Below are positions 15,186-23,115 of a stretch of DNA of 38,337 bases, one piece after another. The DNA is from Candidatus Anaerofilum excrementigallinarum (lineage in GTDB: Bacteria > Bacillota > Clostridia > Oscillospirales > Ruminococcaceae). The DNA lies in assembly GCA_019115305.1 (NCBI GenBank), contig DXDW01000212.1, forward strand, positions 1-38,337, read 5' to 3'. Position 1 is the stretch's first letter. Every line of letters starts with the position of its first letter. The notes below the pieces were generated by a model. The model did no database searches and was not told where the DNA came from. It was given only the letters and a program-made list of their open reading frames with translations. The position numbers and the translations under genes were made by a program.

Positions 15186-17264
15186 TTATTCTTCCTCGGC
15201 GTTGCCCCGCAGCTTTTTGGCCTCCTCGATGACCTTGGCTTCCAGGTTGGAGGGCAGCGGATCATACCGCACAAAGTTGAAGGTGAACCAGCCGCGGCCC
15301 TGGGTGAGCTGCCGCATGTAGGTGGTGAAGTCCTGCATCTCGCTCACCGGCACCTCGGCGGAAACCATCTGCATGCCGTCCTCGCTGGGGTCCATACCCA
15401 GCACACGGCCGCGGCGCTTGGTGACCTCGCCCATGATGTCGCCGGTGTTGTCGGCGGGCACATGGGCTTCCAGCATGCCCACCGGCTCCAGCAGGATGGG
15501 ACCGGCGTTGGGCAGAGCCGCCTTATAGGCCAGCTTGGCCGCCATGATAAAGGCCATTTCGCTGGAGTCCACGGGATGGTAGCTGCCGTCCAGCAGAGTG
15601 GCTTTCAGGCCCACCACCGGATAGCCGGCCAGCACGCCGTGGGCAGTGGCCTGGCGCAGGCCCTTTTCCACTGCGGGGAAGAAGTTCTTGGGCACGCTGC
15701 CGCCGAACACCTTCTCCTCGAATACCAGCTCCTCGGAATCGCAGGGCTCGAACTCGATCCACACATCGCCGAACTGGCCGTGGCCGCCGGTCTGTTTCTT
15801 GTGACGGCCCTGGGCCTTGAACTTCTTGCGGATGGATTCGCGGTAGGCGACCCGGGGCGCGGACAGCTGCACCTCGATGCCGAATTTGGCCTTCAGGCGG
15901 GCGCAGACCACATCCAAATGCTGCTCGCCCAGGCCGGAGATCACCTGCTGCACCGTTTCGGCGTCCATGCGGTAGTGCAAAGTGGGGTCTTCTTCCATCA
16001 GACGGGTGATGGCGCCGCTGATCTTGCCCTCGTCGCCCTTCTTGACCAGAGTCATGGCCATGGAGAAGGTGGGAACGGGGAACTGCTGGGGCTCGATGGT
16101 GACCACACGGCTGGGGGCGCAGAGGGTATCGCCGGTCTGCGCGCTGCTCATCTTGGTCACGGCGCCGATATCGCCGGCGTCAAACTCGGTGGCATCCATC
16201 TGTTTTTTGCCCTTGATCCAAACCAGCTTGCCCATGCGCTCGGCTTCGCCGGTGCGGGCGTTGACCAGGGGGGTGTCGGCCTTGAGCACGCCGCTGACCA
16301 TCTTGATGTAGCTCAGCTTGCCCACAAAGGGATCGGCCACGGTTTTGAATACATAGGCGGCCAGAGGCGCGTCGCTGGTGCATTCCAGCTCCACCTCGTT
16401 GCCGGCGGCATCCACAGCCGTCTGACTGCCGCCGCGGGCGGCGCTGGGAAGCAGCTTTTTGATGGAGAACAGGATCATATCCATGCCTTCCAGCTGGGTG
16501 GCGCTGCCGCAGACCACCGGGGTGATGGCGCCGGTCTTGACGCCCAGGCGAACGCCCTCGGTGAGTTCTTCCTCGGTGAAGGGCTCGCCCTCGAAGAATT
16601 TCTCCATCAGGGCCTCGTCGGTCTCGGCCACGGCCTCGCTCATGGCTTCCCGCAGGCCGTCCAGACGATGGCCGATATCGGGCATCATCACTTCATGGGC
16701 CTTGCCGCCGTCGTACTGGTAGGCCTTCATGGTGAGCAGGTTGATATAGATAAAGCTGCCGTCGTCGGCGCGCACCGGGACCACCACGGGACACACGGAG
16801 GGACCGAATTTGGTTTTCAGCTCTTCAAACACCTTGTAAAAGTTGGCGTTTTCGACGTTCAGCTTGGAAACATAGATCATGCGGCTCTTGCCGTATTTGC
16901 CCGCCATGTTGTAGGCCTTTTCAGCGCCCACCTGCAGGCCGTCCCGGGCGGACACGGTGATGAGCACGCTCTCCACCGCGCGGATGCCCTCGTAGACTCC
17001 CGCCTCAAAGTCAAACAGACCCGGAGTGTCGATGAGGTTGATCTTGACGCCGTCGTATTCCACCGGCGCCAGCGCCGACGCCAGCGAAGCGTGACGGCGG
17101 GCCTCTTCGGGGTCAAAATCGCATACGGTGTTGCCATCTTCCACACGTCCCAGACGCTCGGTGCCGCCGGTGAGGTACAGCAGAGCCTCCGCCAGGCTGG
17201 TTTTGCCTGCGCCGCCGTGACCGGCGATCATAACGTTGCGGATGTTGTTGGTGGTGTAGTTCAT
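15186..17264 (-). CDS. Elongation factor G-like GTPase (EF-G2-type paralogue)
   Basis: 692 residues with the full five-domain EF-G layout, but it is the paralogue type rather than the canonical ribosomal translocase. The P-loop reads GHGGAGKTS at residues 15-23 instead of AHIDAGKTT, and switch I has RRHASLAS in place of RGITI. The G3 motif DTPG (79-82) is intact. The G4 motif, NKxD in active members, is SKLN here (residues 133-136), so the residues that specify guanine are altered. Domain IV and V sequences (HGVLAGYPVVGLKATLLDGSYHPVDSSEMAF and SFVP-like C-terminus) are normal. Role: perhaps ribosome recycling or an uncharacterised ribosome-associated function. Promoter with an overlapping inverted repeat at 17349-17398. 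Confidence 0.9.
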   Translation of the reverse strand: MNYTTNNIRNVMIAGHGGAGKTSLAEALLYLTGGTERLGRVEDGNTVCDFDPEEARRHASLASALAPVEYDGVKINLIDTPGLFDFEAGVYEGIRAVESVLITVSARDGLQVGAEKAYNMAGKYGKSRMIYVSKLNVENANFYKVFEELKTKFGPSVCPVVVPVRADDGSFIYINLLTMKAYQYDGGKAHEVMMPDIGHRLDGLREAMSEAVAETDEALMEKFFEGEPFTEEELTEGVRLGVKTGAITPVVCGSATQLEGMDMILFSIKKLLPSAARGGSQTAVDAAGNEVELECTSDAPLAAYVFKTVADPFVGKLSYIKMVSGVLKADTPLVNARTGEAERMGKLVWIKGKKQMDATEFDAGDIGAVTKMSSAQTGDTLCAPSRVVTIEPQQFPVPTFSMAMTLVKKGDEGKISGAITRLMEEDPTLHYRMDAETVQQVISGLGEQHLDVVCARLKAKFGIEVQLSAPRVAYRESIRKKFKAQGRHKKQTGGHGQFGDVWIEFEPCDSEELVFEEKVFGGSVPKNFFPAVEKGLRQATAHGVLAGYPVVGLKATLLDGSYHPVDSSEMAFIMAAKLAYKAALPNAGPILLEPVGMLEAHVPADNTGDIMGEVTKRRGRVLGMDPSEDGMQMVSAEVPVSEMQDFTTYMRQLTQGRGWFTFNFVRYDPLPSNLEAKVIEEAKKLRGNAEEE

Positions 17265-17348
17265 AATTCAAAAACCTCTTTTCTACCGCAATATCGTGGC
17301 ACGGTAGCAACTTATACAAAAATATTACCACAATTCAGTTAACTTTTA

Positions 17349-17377
17349 AAGATAAAGTAGGCAGTATGTATGTACAA
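17349..17377 (-). promoter_or_regulatory. Probable promoter of EF-G paralogue
   Basis: Minus strand TTGTAC, 17-bp spacer, TATCTT, about 85 bp before the start. The -35 box lies within the inverted repeat 17372-17398. Confidence 0.55.
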
Positions 17378-17398
17378 ACTTAGGCCAAAGGTTTGTAC
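17372..17398. promoter_or_regulatory. Operator-like inverted repeat
   Basis: GTACAAAC and GTTTGTAC, 8-bp perfect arms separated by 11 bp, with a partly symmetrical centre. It overlaps the -35 box of the EF-G paralogue promoter, as a repressor or activator site would. Confidence 0.5.
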
Positions 17399-17426
17399 AA
17401 AAGTACTATTGATTTTTGCGAATTTA

Positions 17427-17471
17427 TAAAAAAAGCGGGCCGCCGCCGAAAGTTTCGGCAAAGCGGCCCGC
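17427..17471 (-). terminator. Terminator of HAD hydrolase gene
   Basis: GCGGGCCGC (17435-17443) pairs with GCGGCCCGC (17463-17471), with an inner CCGAAA/TTTCGG stem; on the minus strand a seven-T run follows. Confidence 0.92.
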
Positions 17472-17496
17472 AAAAAACGCAATGAAAAACGGGATA

Positions 17497-18333
17497 TTAT
17501 TTCAGGATGGAGCGCTGCTCCTTGATCAGCTGCTCCTGGTAAGCGCCCCGGTAGATGCCGTGGAGCAGCTTGTGGATGGCTTCCTCAGCCAGCCGTTTCC
17601 AGCTCTCCTCCTCGCGGCCCACCAGAATGGGGTAGAACAGAACGCCGTTCTTCTGGGCGGCATCCAGATCGCCCAGAGCGTCGCCCACCATGAGCACCTT
17701 GTCCTTGTCGTAGCGGCCCTCGGCCATGGCATGGATGCAGGCGGCCTTGCTGCCCACCTCCTGACCCAGCATCACGTTCATGTACTGGGCAAGGCCGTGG
17801 CGGTTCCACTCGGACTGGATGGCGCCGGCGTTGGCGGAGGACACCACGGCGGTGTCGGCCACCAGATGTACAGCGGCCAGGCCTTCCTTAACGCCCTTGA
17901 AGGGCTTGTCGTCCTGGGGCAGCTCCCGGATGGTCTTGTTCACGGCCAGGCTCCACTCCAGCACCGGCTTCAGGGCGGTGTTGCCGGCGGCGATCTCGTT
18001 TTCCAGGTTGGGGTTGGACAGTTCCCGGGCATTGTTCACCCACTGGGCGATCTCAGCCAGGTGGGGAATCTCCACGCCCTTTTCCTTCAGGGCTTCAAAG
18101 GTCATCAGCATGCCCTTGAAACGGTTCACGCCGCGGGTGGCGCTGAACAGGTTTACCTCCATCCAGTAGGGGGTGATGAAATCGGCATACTGCTCCAGTC
18201 CGAATACCCGGATCAGCTGGGGGCAAAATGCCTTTTCGTGCTTGACGTCCATGGTGTCCATGGCGCAGCCGTCCGAGTCCACGCAGACCAAAAAATCCTT
18301 GTGCTTTTCAAATCCTACCAATTCACTAGCCAT
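17497..18333 (-). CDS. HAD-superfamily hydrolase
   Basis: 278 residues. The HAD motifs are present: motif I DSDGCAMDT with nucleophile Asp19 and acid Asp21, motif II VVSSANAG (residues about 163-170), a lysine in the following loop, and motif III LMVGDALGDLDAA near 220. A long helical cap (about residues 30-150) lies between motifs I and II, as in C1-capped phosphatases such as phosphoglycolate phosphatase. The substrate is not predictable. The ATG has a strong AGGAGG ribosome binding site. It is a single-gene unit: a TATAAT box at 18376-18381 (minus strand) lies upstream and a terminator downstream. Confidence 0.87.
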   Translation of the reverse strand: MASELVGFEKHKDFLVCVDSDGCAMDTMDVKHEKAFCPQLIRVFGLEQYADFITPYWMEVNLFSATRGVNRFKGMLMTFEALKEKGVEIPHLAEIAQWVNNARELSNPNLENEIAAGNTALKPVLEWSLAVNKTIRELPQDDKPFKGVKEGLAAVHLVADTAVVSSANAGAIQSEWNRHGLAQYMNVMLGQEVGSKAACIHAMAEGRYDKDKVLMVGDALGDLDAAQKNGVLFYPILVGREEESWKRLAEEAIHKLLHGIYRGAYQEQLIKEQRSILK

Positions 18334-18449
18334 CTTCTATTCCTCCTGCCGTGTGTTAAGTTACAGATATATTTTATTATACCGGTGAATCGCTGAAATT
18401 GAAATACCTAAATTTGCGTTTTTTGTGCAATGGGATAGAAAAAGCCCCC

Positions 18450-19175
18450 TCAGCCATCCGCCGCTTCCCCCAGCACCCGGCCGATGGGATTCCGGATGAC
18501 CAGATCGGCCCAGCTGTCGGCGGGGGTAGCGTCCCGGTTGATCACCACCAGCCGCCCCCCCTGGTAATACTGGAGCAGACCGGCGGCGGGATAGACGGCC
18601 AGAGAGGTGCCGCCCACAATGAGCAGATCCGCCCGGCGCAGCGCCGAGATGGCCCCGGCCAGCACCTGGCTGTCCAGAGATTCCCCGTACAGCACCACGT
18701 CCGGCTTCACCAAACCGCCGCAGGCGGGGCAGCGGGGCACGCCGGCGGTCTGTTCCAGTTCCTCCAAAGGCATACTGCGCCCGCAGGACAGGCAATGGTT
18801 GCGCCAGATGGAGCCGTGGAGTTCATACACCCGTTTGCTGCCGGCGGCGGTGTGCAGGCCGTCGATGTTCTGGGTGATCACGGCCAGCAATTTTCCCTGC
18901 TTTTCCAGCCGGGCCAGGCGCAGATGGGCCGGGTTTGGCTTGGCGTGGACGATGAGTTTGTCCCGATAAAAGCGGTAAAATTCCTCGGTGTTGGAAAAGA
19001 AGAAATCCCGGCTCAATATCTCCTCCGGGGGCCAGGGGTATTTCTGATTATACAGCCCGTCCACGCTGCGGAAATCGGGGATTCCGCTTTCGGTGCTGAC
19101 CCCGGCTCCGCCGAAAAAGACGATGTTCTGCGCATTTTCGATCCACTGTTCCAGTGTCTGCCGTTCCTTGTCCAT
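18450..19175 (-). CDS. cobB: Sirtuin NAD-dependent protein deacylase
   Basis: 241 residues from the ATG at 19175 behind GGGAGG. It removes acyl groups from lysine, consuming NAD and releasing nicotinamide and O-acyl-ADP-ribose. NAD-binding motifs GAGVSTESGIPDFRS (residues 24-38) and TQNIDGLH, the catalytic His in ELHGS, and a structural zinc site CLSC...CPAC are all visible, as is GTSLAVYPAAG. The long in-frame extension upstream of 19175 is not coding: it overlaps the divergent nnrD gene. Shared intergenic region with nnrD, whose product also serves the NAD pool. Confidence 0.95.
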   Translation of the reverse strand: MDKERQTLEQWIENAQNIVFFGGAGVSTESGIPDFRSVDGLYNQKYPWPPEEILSRDFFFSNTEEFYRFYRDKLIVHAKPNPAHLRLARLEKQGKLLAVITQNIDGLHTAAGSKRVYELHGSIWRNHCLSCGRSMPLEELEQTAGVPRCPACGGLVKPDVVLYGESLDSQVLAGAISALRRADLLIVGGTSLAVYPAAGLLQYYQGGRLVVINRDATPADSWADLVIRNPIGRVLGEAADG

Positions 19176-19209
19176 ACTTTGCCCTCCCTGTCTGCTGTCT
19201 TTTACTGGT

Positions 19210-19218
19210 ATTGTACCA
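19210..19218 (-). promoter_or_regulatory. Sirtuin gene extended -10
   Basis: TGGTACAAT on the minus strand, 35 bp before the start codon. No clear -35 box. Confidence 0.6.
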
Positions 19219-19274
19219 CGGTTTGGCACAAATGGGGCCGGGCGTGGGAAAATTTTTCCCGCCGCGGCGGTTTG

Positions 19275-19283
19275 TGGTATACT
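19275..19283 (+). promoter_or_regulatory. nnrD extended -10
   Basis: TGGTATACT on the plus strand, 66 bp before the start. Divergent from the sirtuin promoter about 60 bp away. Confidence 0.6.
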
Positions 19284-19348
19284 GAAGATACAAAACAGAG
19301 CGGCCTGCCCCAGCCGGGGACAGGCTGCCGGATGGGAGAGGATGTACC

Positions 19349-20233
19349 ATGGCGCTGCAAACGCCCCGTGTGATCGATGAACAACTGGTTTTTTCGCTGC
19401 TGCGGCCCCGGCCGGCCGACAGCCACAAGGGAACCTTCGGCACTTTGCTCTGCCTCTGCGGCAGCCTGCCCTACCGGGGAGCGGCGCTGCTGGCCACCGA
19501 AGGGGCTCTGCGCAGCGGGGCGGGCATTGTGCAGCTGGCATCGGTGGAACCGGTGCTGGCGGCCTGCTGCGTGCGGCTGCCGGAAGCCACCTTGCTGCCC
19601 CTCTCCCCCGGCCCGGACGGCGGGCCAGGCCGGGAAAACCTGGGCCGGCTGGCAGATTCTCTCTCCCGTTGCCGGGGGATGCTGGCGGGCTGCGGTCTGA
19701 CCCCCAGCGCCGACACCGCCTTTCTGGTAAGCCGGCTCATGGCCCAGGCCCGGGGCACGGTGGTGCTGGACGCCGATGCTCTCAACGCCCTGGCGGGGGA
19801 ACCGCTGCCTCATCCGGCCCAGGGCGGGCTGATCCTCACTCCCCATCCCGGGGAGATGGCGCGGCTCACCGGCCGGTCTATCGGGGAGATCCAGCAAAAC
19901 CGGGTAGAAACGGCGGTCCGCTTTGCCGCCGAGCAGAACTGCGTGCTGGTGCTCAAGGGAAACGGCACCATCATTGCCGCCCCTGACGGTCGGCTTTTCA
20001 TCAATCACACGGGAAATCCGGGGCTGGCCAAGGGCGGAAGCGGCGATATTCTGGCGGGACTGATCGCGGGCCTGGCCTGCAGCGGTCTGGAAGCCGCCGA
20101 GGCGGCGGTATGCGGTGTATTCCTCCACGGTCTGGCTGCCGACCGCTGCGCTGCCCGGCTGGGCCAGGCAGGCATGCTGCCCCACGACATTCTGGCCGAT
20201 CTGGGCGCCATTTTTGCCGAAAAAGGCCGCTGA
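19349..20233 (+). CDS. nnrD: ADP-dependent NAD(P)H-hydrate dehydratase
   Basis: 294 residues. It repairs hydrated NADH and NADPH (NADHX, NADPHX) back to the active cofactors using ADP or ATP. The ribokinase-like fold is seen from the N-terminal DSHKGTFGTLLCLCGS, the substrate-site LTPHPGEMARLTG (around residues 167-179), LKGNGTIIAAPDGRLFIN, and the signature TGNPGLAKGGSGDILAG near residue 225. Only the dehydratase domain is present; no epimerase (NnrE) domain is fused, unlike many bacterial bifunctional proteins. The ATG at 19349 is preceded by GGGAGAGG. Its terminator is the first hairpin of the 107-bp repeat. Confidence 0.94.
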   Translation: MALQTPRVIDEQLVFSLLRPRPADSHKGTFGTLLCLCGSLPYRGAALLATEGALRSGAGIVQLASVEPVLAACCVRLPEATLLPLSPGPDGGPGRENLGRLADSLSRCRGMLAGCGLTPSADTAFLVSRLMAQARGTVVLDADALNALAGEPLPHPAQGGLILTPHPGEMARLTGRSIGEIQQNRVETAVRFAAEQNCVLVLKGNGTIIAAPDGRLFINHTGNPGLAKGGSGDILAGLIAGLACSGLEAAEAAVCGVFLHGLAADRCAARLGQAGMLPHDILADLGAIFAEKGR

Positions 20234-20240
20234 TTTTTTT

Positions 20241-20548
20241 CACCGGTATTGCCTCCGGCTTGCTGCGAGCCGGGGGCTTTCTTCTCTCCCCTCCTGCTCG
20301 CCAAAGGCAATTAGCGTTGGTCTTTTCACCCTTCTGCGTGCCTTGTTCACCGGTCACGCCTTCGGACCACTGCGGGCCGGGGGCTTTCTTCTCTTCCCTC
20401 TGGCTCTCCAAAGGAAATCAGCGTTGGTCTTTTCAGCCCTTTTAGTGCCTTTTTACGATTCATGCCTCCGGCCCTTTGTAGATAAAAGGGCTTTTCTCTC
20501 TCCCCTCCCGCCGCACCATCGGGTCCCTTTTCCCATATACTGGCCCCA
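20241..20548 (+). repeat. 107-bp tandem repeat, three units, with terminator-like hairpins
   Basis: Units start at 20241, 20348 and 20455 (exact 107-bp period for the first two; the third is more diverged). Each has a hairpin near its start: GCCTCCGGCT/AGCCGGGGGC, then GCCTTCGG.CC/GG.CCGGGGGC, then GCCCTTT/AAAGGGC. Each hairpin is followed by TTTCTTCTC or TTTTCTCTC and a pyrimidine-rich tract. The second halves of units 1 and 2 share TCAGCGTTGGTCTTTTCA-type sequence. The region is not coding, although a frame stays open through it. Confidence 0.8.
20251..20285 (+). terminator. nnrD terminator (hairpin of repeat unit 1)
   Basis: A 10-bp stem with one T-G pair and a 7-base loop, followed by TTTCTTCTC, 18 bp after the nnrD stop. 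Confidence 0.7.
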
Positions 20549-20564
20549 AAGGGAGGGGATATGT

Positions 20565-21320
20565 ATGCAGCTGCTTATCAGCGCCGGGGCCTCGCTGGCC
20601 GCTACGGCGTTTCCGTTTTTCTGTACCTGCCTGGGAGCGGGGCTGGTTTGCGCCCTGCGGCCCGGCAGCGAGGACGCCGCTGGCCACCGGGCGGTACAGG
20701 GCTTTGCCGCCGGGGTGATGCTGGCCGCCAGTGTTTTCAGCCTGCTGCTGCCGGCGGCCGAGCTGGCAGCGGAGGCCGGATTTCCCGGCTGGCTGGCAGC
20801 CTGCGGGGGATTCGGACTGGGGGCCGGGCTGTTTTTGGGGCTGGACCTCTGGTTTGCCGCTCCCGCCGGACAGGGGCTTTCGGAATGGGCCATCGCCCTC
20901 CACAACCTGCCCGAAGGCATGGCGGTGGGCTTGGCGGCAGCAGCGGCGGCCCTCTCCGGGGTCGGGCTGTGGGCGGGGGCCGGGGCCATCGCCTTCGGGG
21001 TGGGTATCCAGAACATCCCCGAGGGGGCGGCGGTGTCCTTGCCGGCCCTGCGGCGCACCGGCAGCCGCCGCAAAGCCCTGGCTGCGGGGGTATTGTCGGG
21101 AGCCGTGGAGCCTGTGGGCGGCCTGGCTGCCGCACTGCTGGCGGGGCTGGCCGCTCCGGCCCTGCCCTGGCTGCTGGCCTTTGCCGCCGGAGCCATGGTC
21201 TATGCGGCGGTATCCGAGCTGATCCCCAGCGCCTGCGGCCACCAGAAGCCCCTGCCCGGCATCGCCGGCACTTTGCTGGGCTTTGGCCTGATGATGGCCC
21301 TGGATATGGGCCTGGGCTGA
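20565..21320 (+). CDS. ZIP family metal transporter
   Basis: 251 residues, about eight transmembrane segments, imports Zn2+ or other divalent metals. The two metal-site helices carry HNLPEGMAVG (around residue 112) and QNIPEGAAVSLP (around residue 149), as in bacterial ZupT/GufA-type ZIPs. The cytoplasmic loop between helices 3 and 4 is very short and lacks the histidine-rich segment. The start ATG at 20565 follows GGGAGGGG; the reading frame is open back to 20115 but that stretch is the tandem repeat and has no protein character. It ends at a long bidirectional terminator. Confidence 0.92.
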   Translation: MQLLISAGASLAATAFPFFCTCLGAGLVCALRPGSEDAAGHRAVQGFAAGVMLAASVFSLLLPAAELAAEAGFPGWLAACGGFGLGAGLFLGLDLWFAAPAGQGLSEWAIALHNLPEGMAVGLAAAAAALSGVGLWAGAGAIAFGVGIQNIPEGAAVSLPALRRTGSRRKALAAGVLSGAVEPVGGLAAALLAGLAAPALPWLLAFAAGAMVYAAVSELIPSACGHQKPLPGIAGTLLGFGLMMALDMGLG

Positions 21321-21329
21321 ATCTATGCA

Positions 21330-21376
21330 AAACCCCCGGACTCCTCCGGCACAGCGGCCGGAAGGGTCCGGGGGTT
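21330..21376. terminator. Bidirectional terminator, ZIP / histidine kinase
   Basis: AACCCCCGGACT pairs with GGTCCGGGGGTT, continued by an inner CCGGC/GCCGG stem. The genes on either side converge on it. Confidence 0.92.
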
Positions 21377-21414
21377 TGTCTGTCAAAAAAGGGAATCGGA
21401 GCGATAGATTGTGG

Positions 21415-23115
21415 TCAATTGGCTTCCGTCTGTCCGGCGGGCTGCTCTTCCCGCACCGGGAAGGCCACCTTGGCCCGGAACAGATCGCCATCGGTTTCCA
21501 GCACAAAGCTGCCCTGCTGCAGTTCGGTGAAGCTCTTGGCAATGGCCAGGCCCAGGCCGCTGCCCTCGGTGCTGCGGGCGGCATCTCCCCGGACAAACCG
21601 CTGGGTAAGCCGGGCGGCGTCCTCGGGCAGCTCGGTGGCCGAGATGTTTTTCAGCTCGGTAACGGCCATTCCATCCTCCACCCGCAGGGTGATATAGGCA
21701 CGGGTGCCGGGCATGGCGTATTTGACAATATTTCCGATGAGGTTTTCAAAAATGCGGCAGCTGCGCTGGCCGTCCAGCACCACCGGAACCTTTTCCGCCG
21801 GCAGATTCCAGCGGAAATCCACTCCGCTGGCGGCGGTGGTGTCCTCCAGTTCGAACTGCACCTGCTTGAGCAGAGCCGTCAGGTCCATGGGCTGCATCTC
21901 CAGCGCCACATTGCCGCTGGCCGCCTTGCTCACCTCGAACAGGTCCTCAATGAGCCGCTTGAGCCGCTGGCTTTTGCGGTCCAGTGTTTCCACATAGCTC
22001 TGCCGGGTGGCGGGGTCCAGATTGGGGTCCCGCAGCAGGTCCACATAGGTGATGATGGCGGTGAGAGGGGTTTTGAGGTCGTGGGAAACATTGGTGATCA
22101 GCTCGGTTTTCATGTTGCGGCTGCGCACTTCCTCTTCCACTGCCCGGGCGAAGCCCCGCTGTACCTCGTTCATCTCGTCCCGCAGCTCATTGAGCAGCCC
22201 CATCTCCCCTTCCAAAGGCTGGGAGAGGTTGCCGTCGGCCATCCGGGCCGCGCCGTCCAGCAGGGCGTCGTAGCTGATCTTGAGTTTGCCGAAATAGCGC
22301 CGCAGCAGAAAAAACAGCACCACGCTGTAAATAATGGCCCCGGCGATGCCAAAAAACCAGGTGCTGCAGAACAGCACCACCAGCACGCAGTTGAGCAGCA
22401 GAATGCGGAACAGATTGGCCTCCAGGGGCTGGTGCAGATCGATGGCCAGCAGCTTGCGCATCAGGCTGTTGCAGCCCTCCAAAGTGCCCGCCACCATCCG
22501 CACACAGAGGCAGCGGCAGCGCAGATACCGGCCAAAGCCGTCCCGCACCCCCATGCCCAGGCTGGCTCCGGCCTGGAACAGAAGAAAAAGCCCGCACCAA
22601 ATCGCCGCAGCCACCAGCCCCAGAGCCAGCATCTGGCTGGTGCCGACGTCCAGCAAAGTGATCCGGGAGATGGTGTCCACCATGCCGCTTTGGTTCCATA
22701 TGGTGAAGGCGCCGTCCATCTCGACCCTCCCGGCCAGAGGGCACAGAGAAAACAGGATGGAGCCCACCAGCAGATGCACTTCCAGGGGAAGTTTGCCCCA
22801 AAATCCCCGGCCGATGGCCAGCACCCGGGGCAGCGCCAGCAGGAATCCCGCCACCGCAGCAGCCGCAGCCAGCACAAAGCAGACGGTAGACATCAGATTG
22901 TTCATCTGATAAAAATAGCCTTCTTGGCCGAGATACCACTGCAGATTCTCAACACTGTTCTCGGCCGCATAGCTCTCGATCTCGATCTGCCAGAGCACCG
23001 TCTGCAATTTGCTCCACTGGGCCCCCGGTCCCAGCAGCAGCGCCGTAAGGCCGGTCACCGCAAGGCCGGTGACCGAAAAGCGCAGCGCGTTAGACTTTAT
23101 CGATTTTATATCCAA
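21415..23115 (-). CDS. Sensor histidine kinase (VanS-like family)
   Basis: 566 residues with an N-terminal transmembrane sensor: hydrophobic segments near 12-30, 77-97, 112-128, 158-180 and 235-272, with a loop of about 45 residues outside after the first. A HAMP-like linker follows (274-330). The phospho-acceptor is His345 in TNVSHDLKTPLTAI. The ATPase domain has an N box (NLIGNIVKYA) and a G2-like GSGLGLAIAKS; the DxGxG box is replaced by LKNISATEL, which is usual in this Firmicute subgroup. It overlaps the response regulator gene by 26 bp, so the pair is co-translated. The signal is unknown. Confidence 0.9.
   Translation of the reverse strand: MDIKSIKSNALRFSVTGLAVTGLTALLLGPGAQWSKLQTVLWQIEIESYAAENSVENLQWYLGQEGYFYQMNNLMSTVCFVLAAAAAVAGFLLALPRVLAIGRGFWGKLPLEVHLLVGSILFSLCPLAGRVEMDGAFTIWNQSGMVDTISRITLLDVGTSQMLALGLVAAAIWCGLFLLFQAGASLGMGVRDGFGRYLRCRCLCVRMVAGTLEGCNSLMRKLLAIDLHQPLEANLFRILLLNCVLVVLFCSTWFFGIAGAIIYSVVLFFLLRRYFGKLKISYDALLDGAARMADGNLSQPLEGEMGLLNELRDEMNEVQRGFARAVEEEVRSRNMKTELITNVSHDLKTPLTAIITYVDLLRDPNLDPATRQSYVETLDRKSQRLKRLIEDLFEVSKAASGNVALEMQPMDLTALLKQVQFELEDTTAASGVDFRWNLPAEKVPVVLDGQRSCRIFENLIGNIVKYAMPGTRAYITLRVEDGMAVTELKNISATELPEDAARLTQRFVRGDAARSTEGSGLGLAIAKSFTELQQGSFVLETDGDLFRAKVAFPVREEQPAGQTEAN

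Noticed and set aside
14352-17342. Plus-strand open frame of 996 codons
   Set aside because: Antisense to greA and the EF-G paralogue; the translation is rich in His, Gly, Gln and Ala as expected from reversed GC-rich codons, and it crosses two terminators.
20241-20548. CRISPR array
   Set aside because: The repeats are 107 bp long, imperfect and directly adjacent, without short repeats and unique spacers; no cas genes are present.
20115-20564. N-terminal extension of the ZIP protein
   Set aside because: It overlaps nnrD and the tandem repeat; the ATG at 20565 has a strong ribosome binding site and begins the first family helix.
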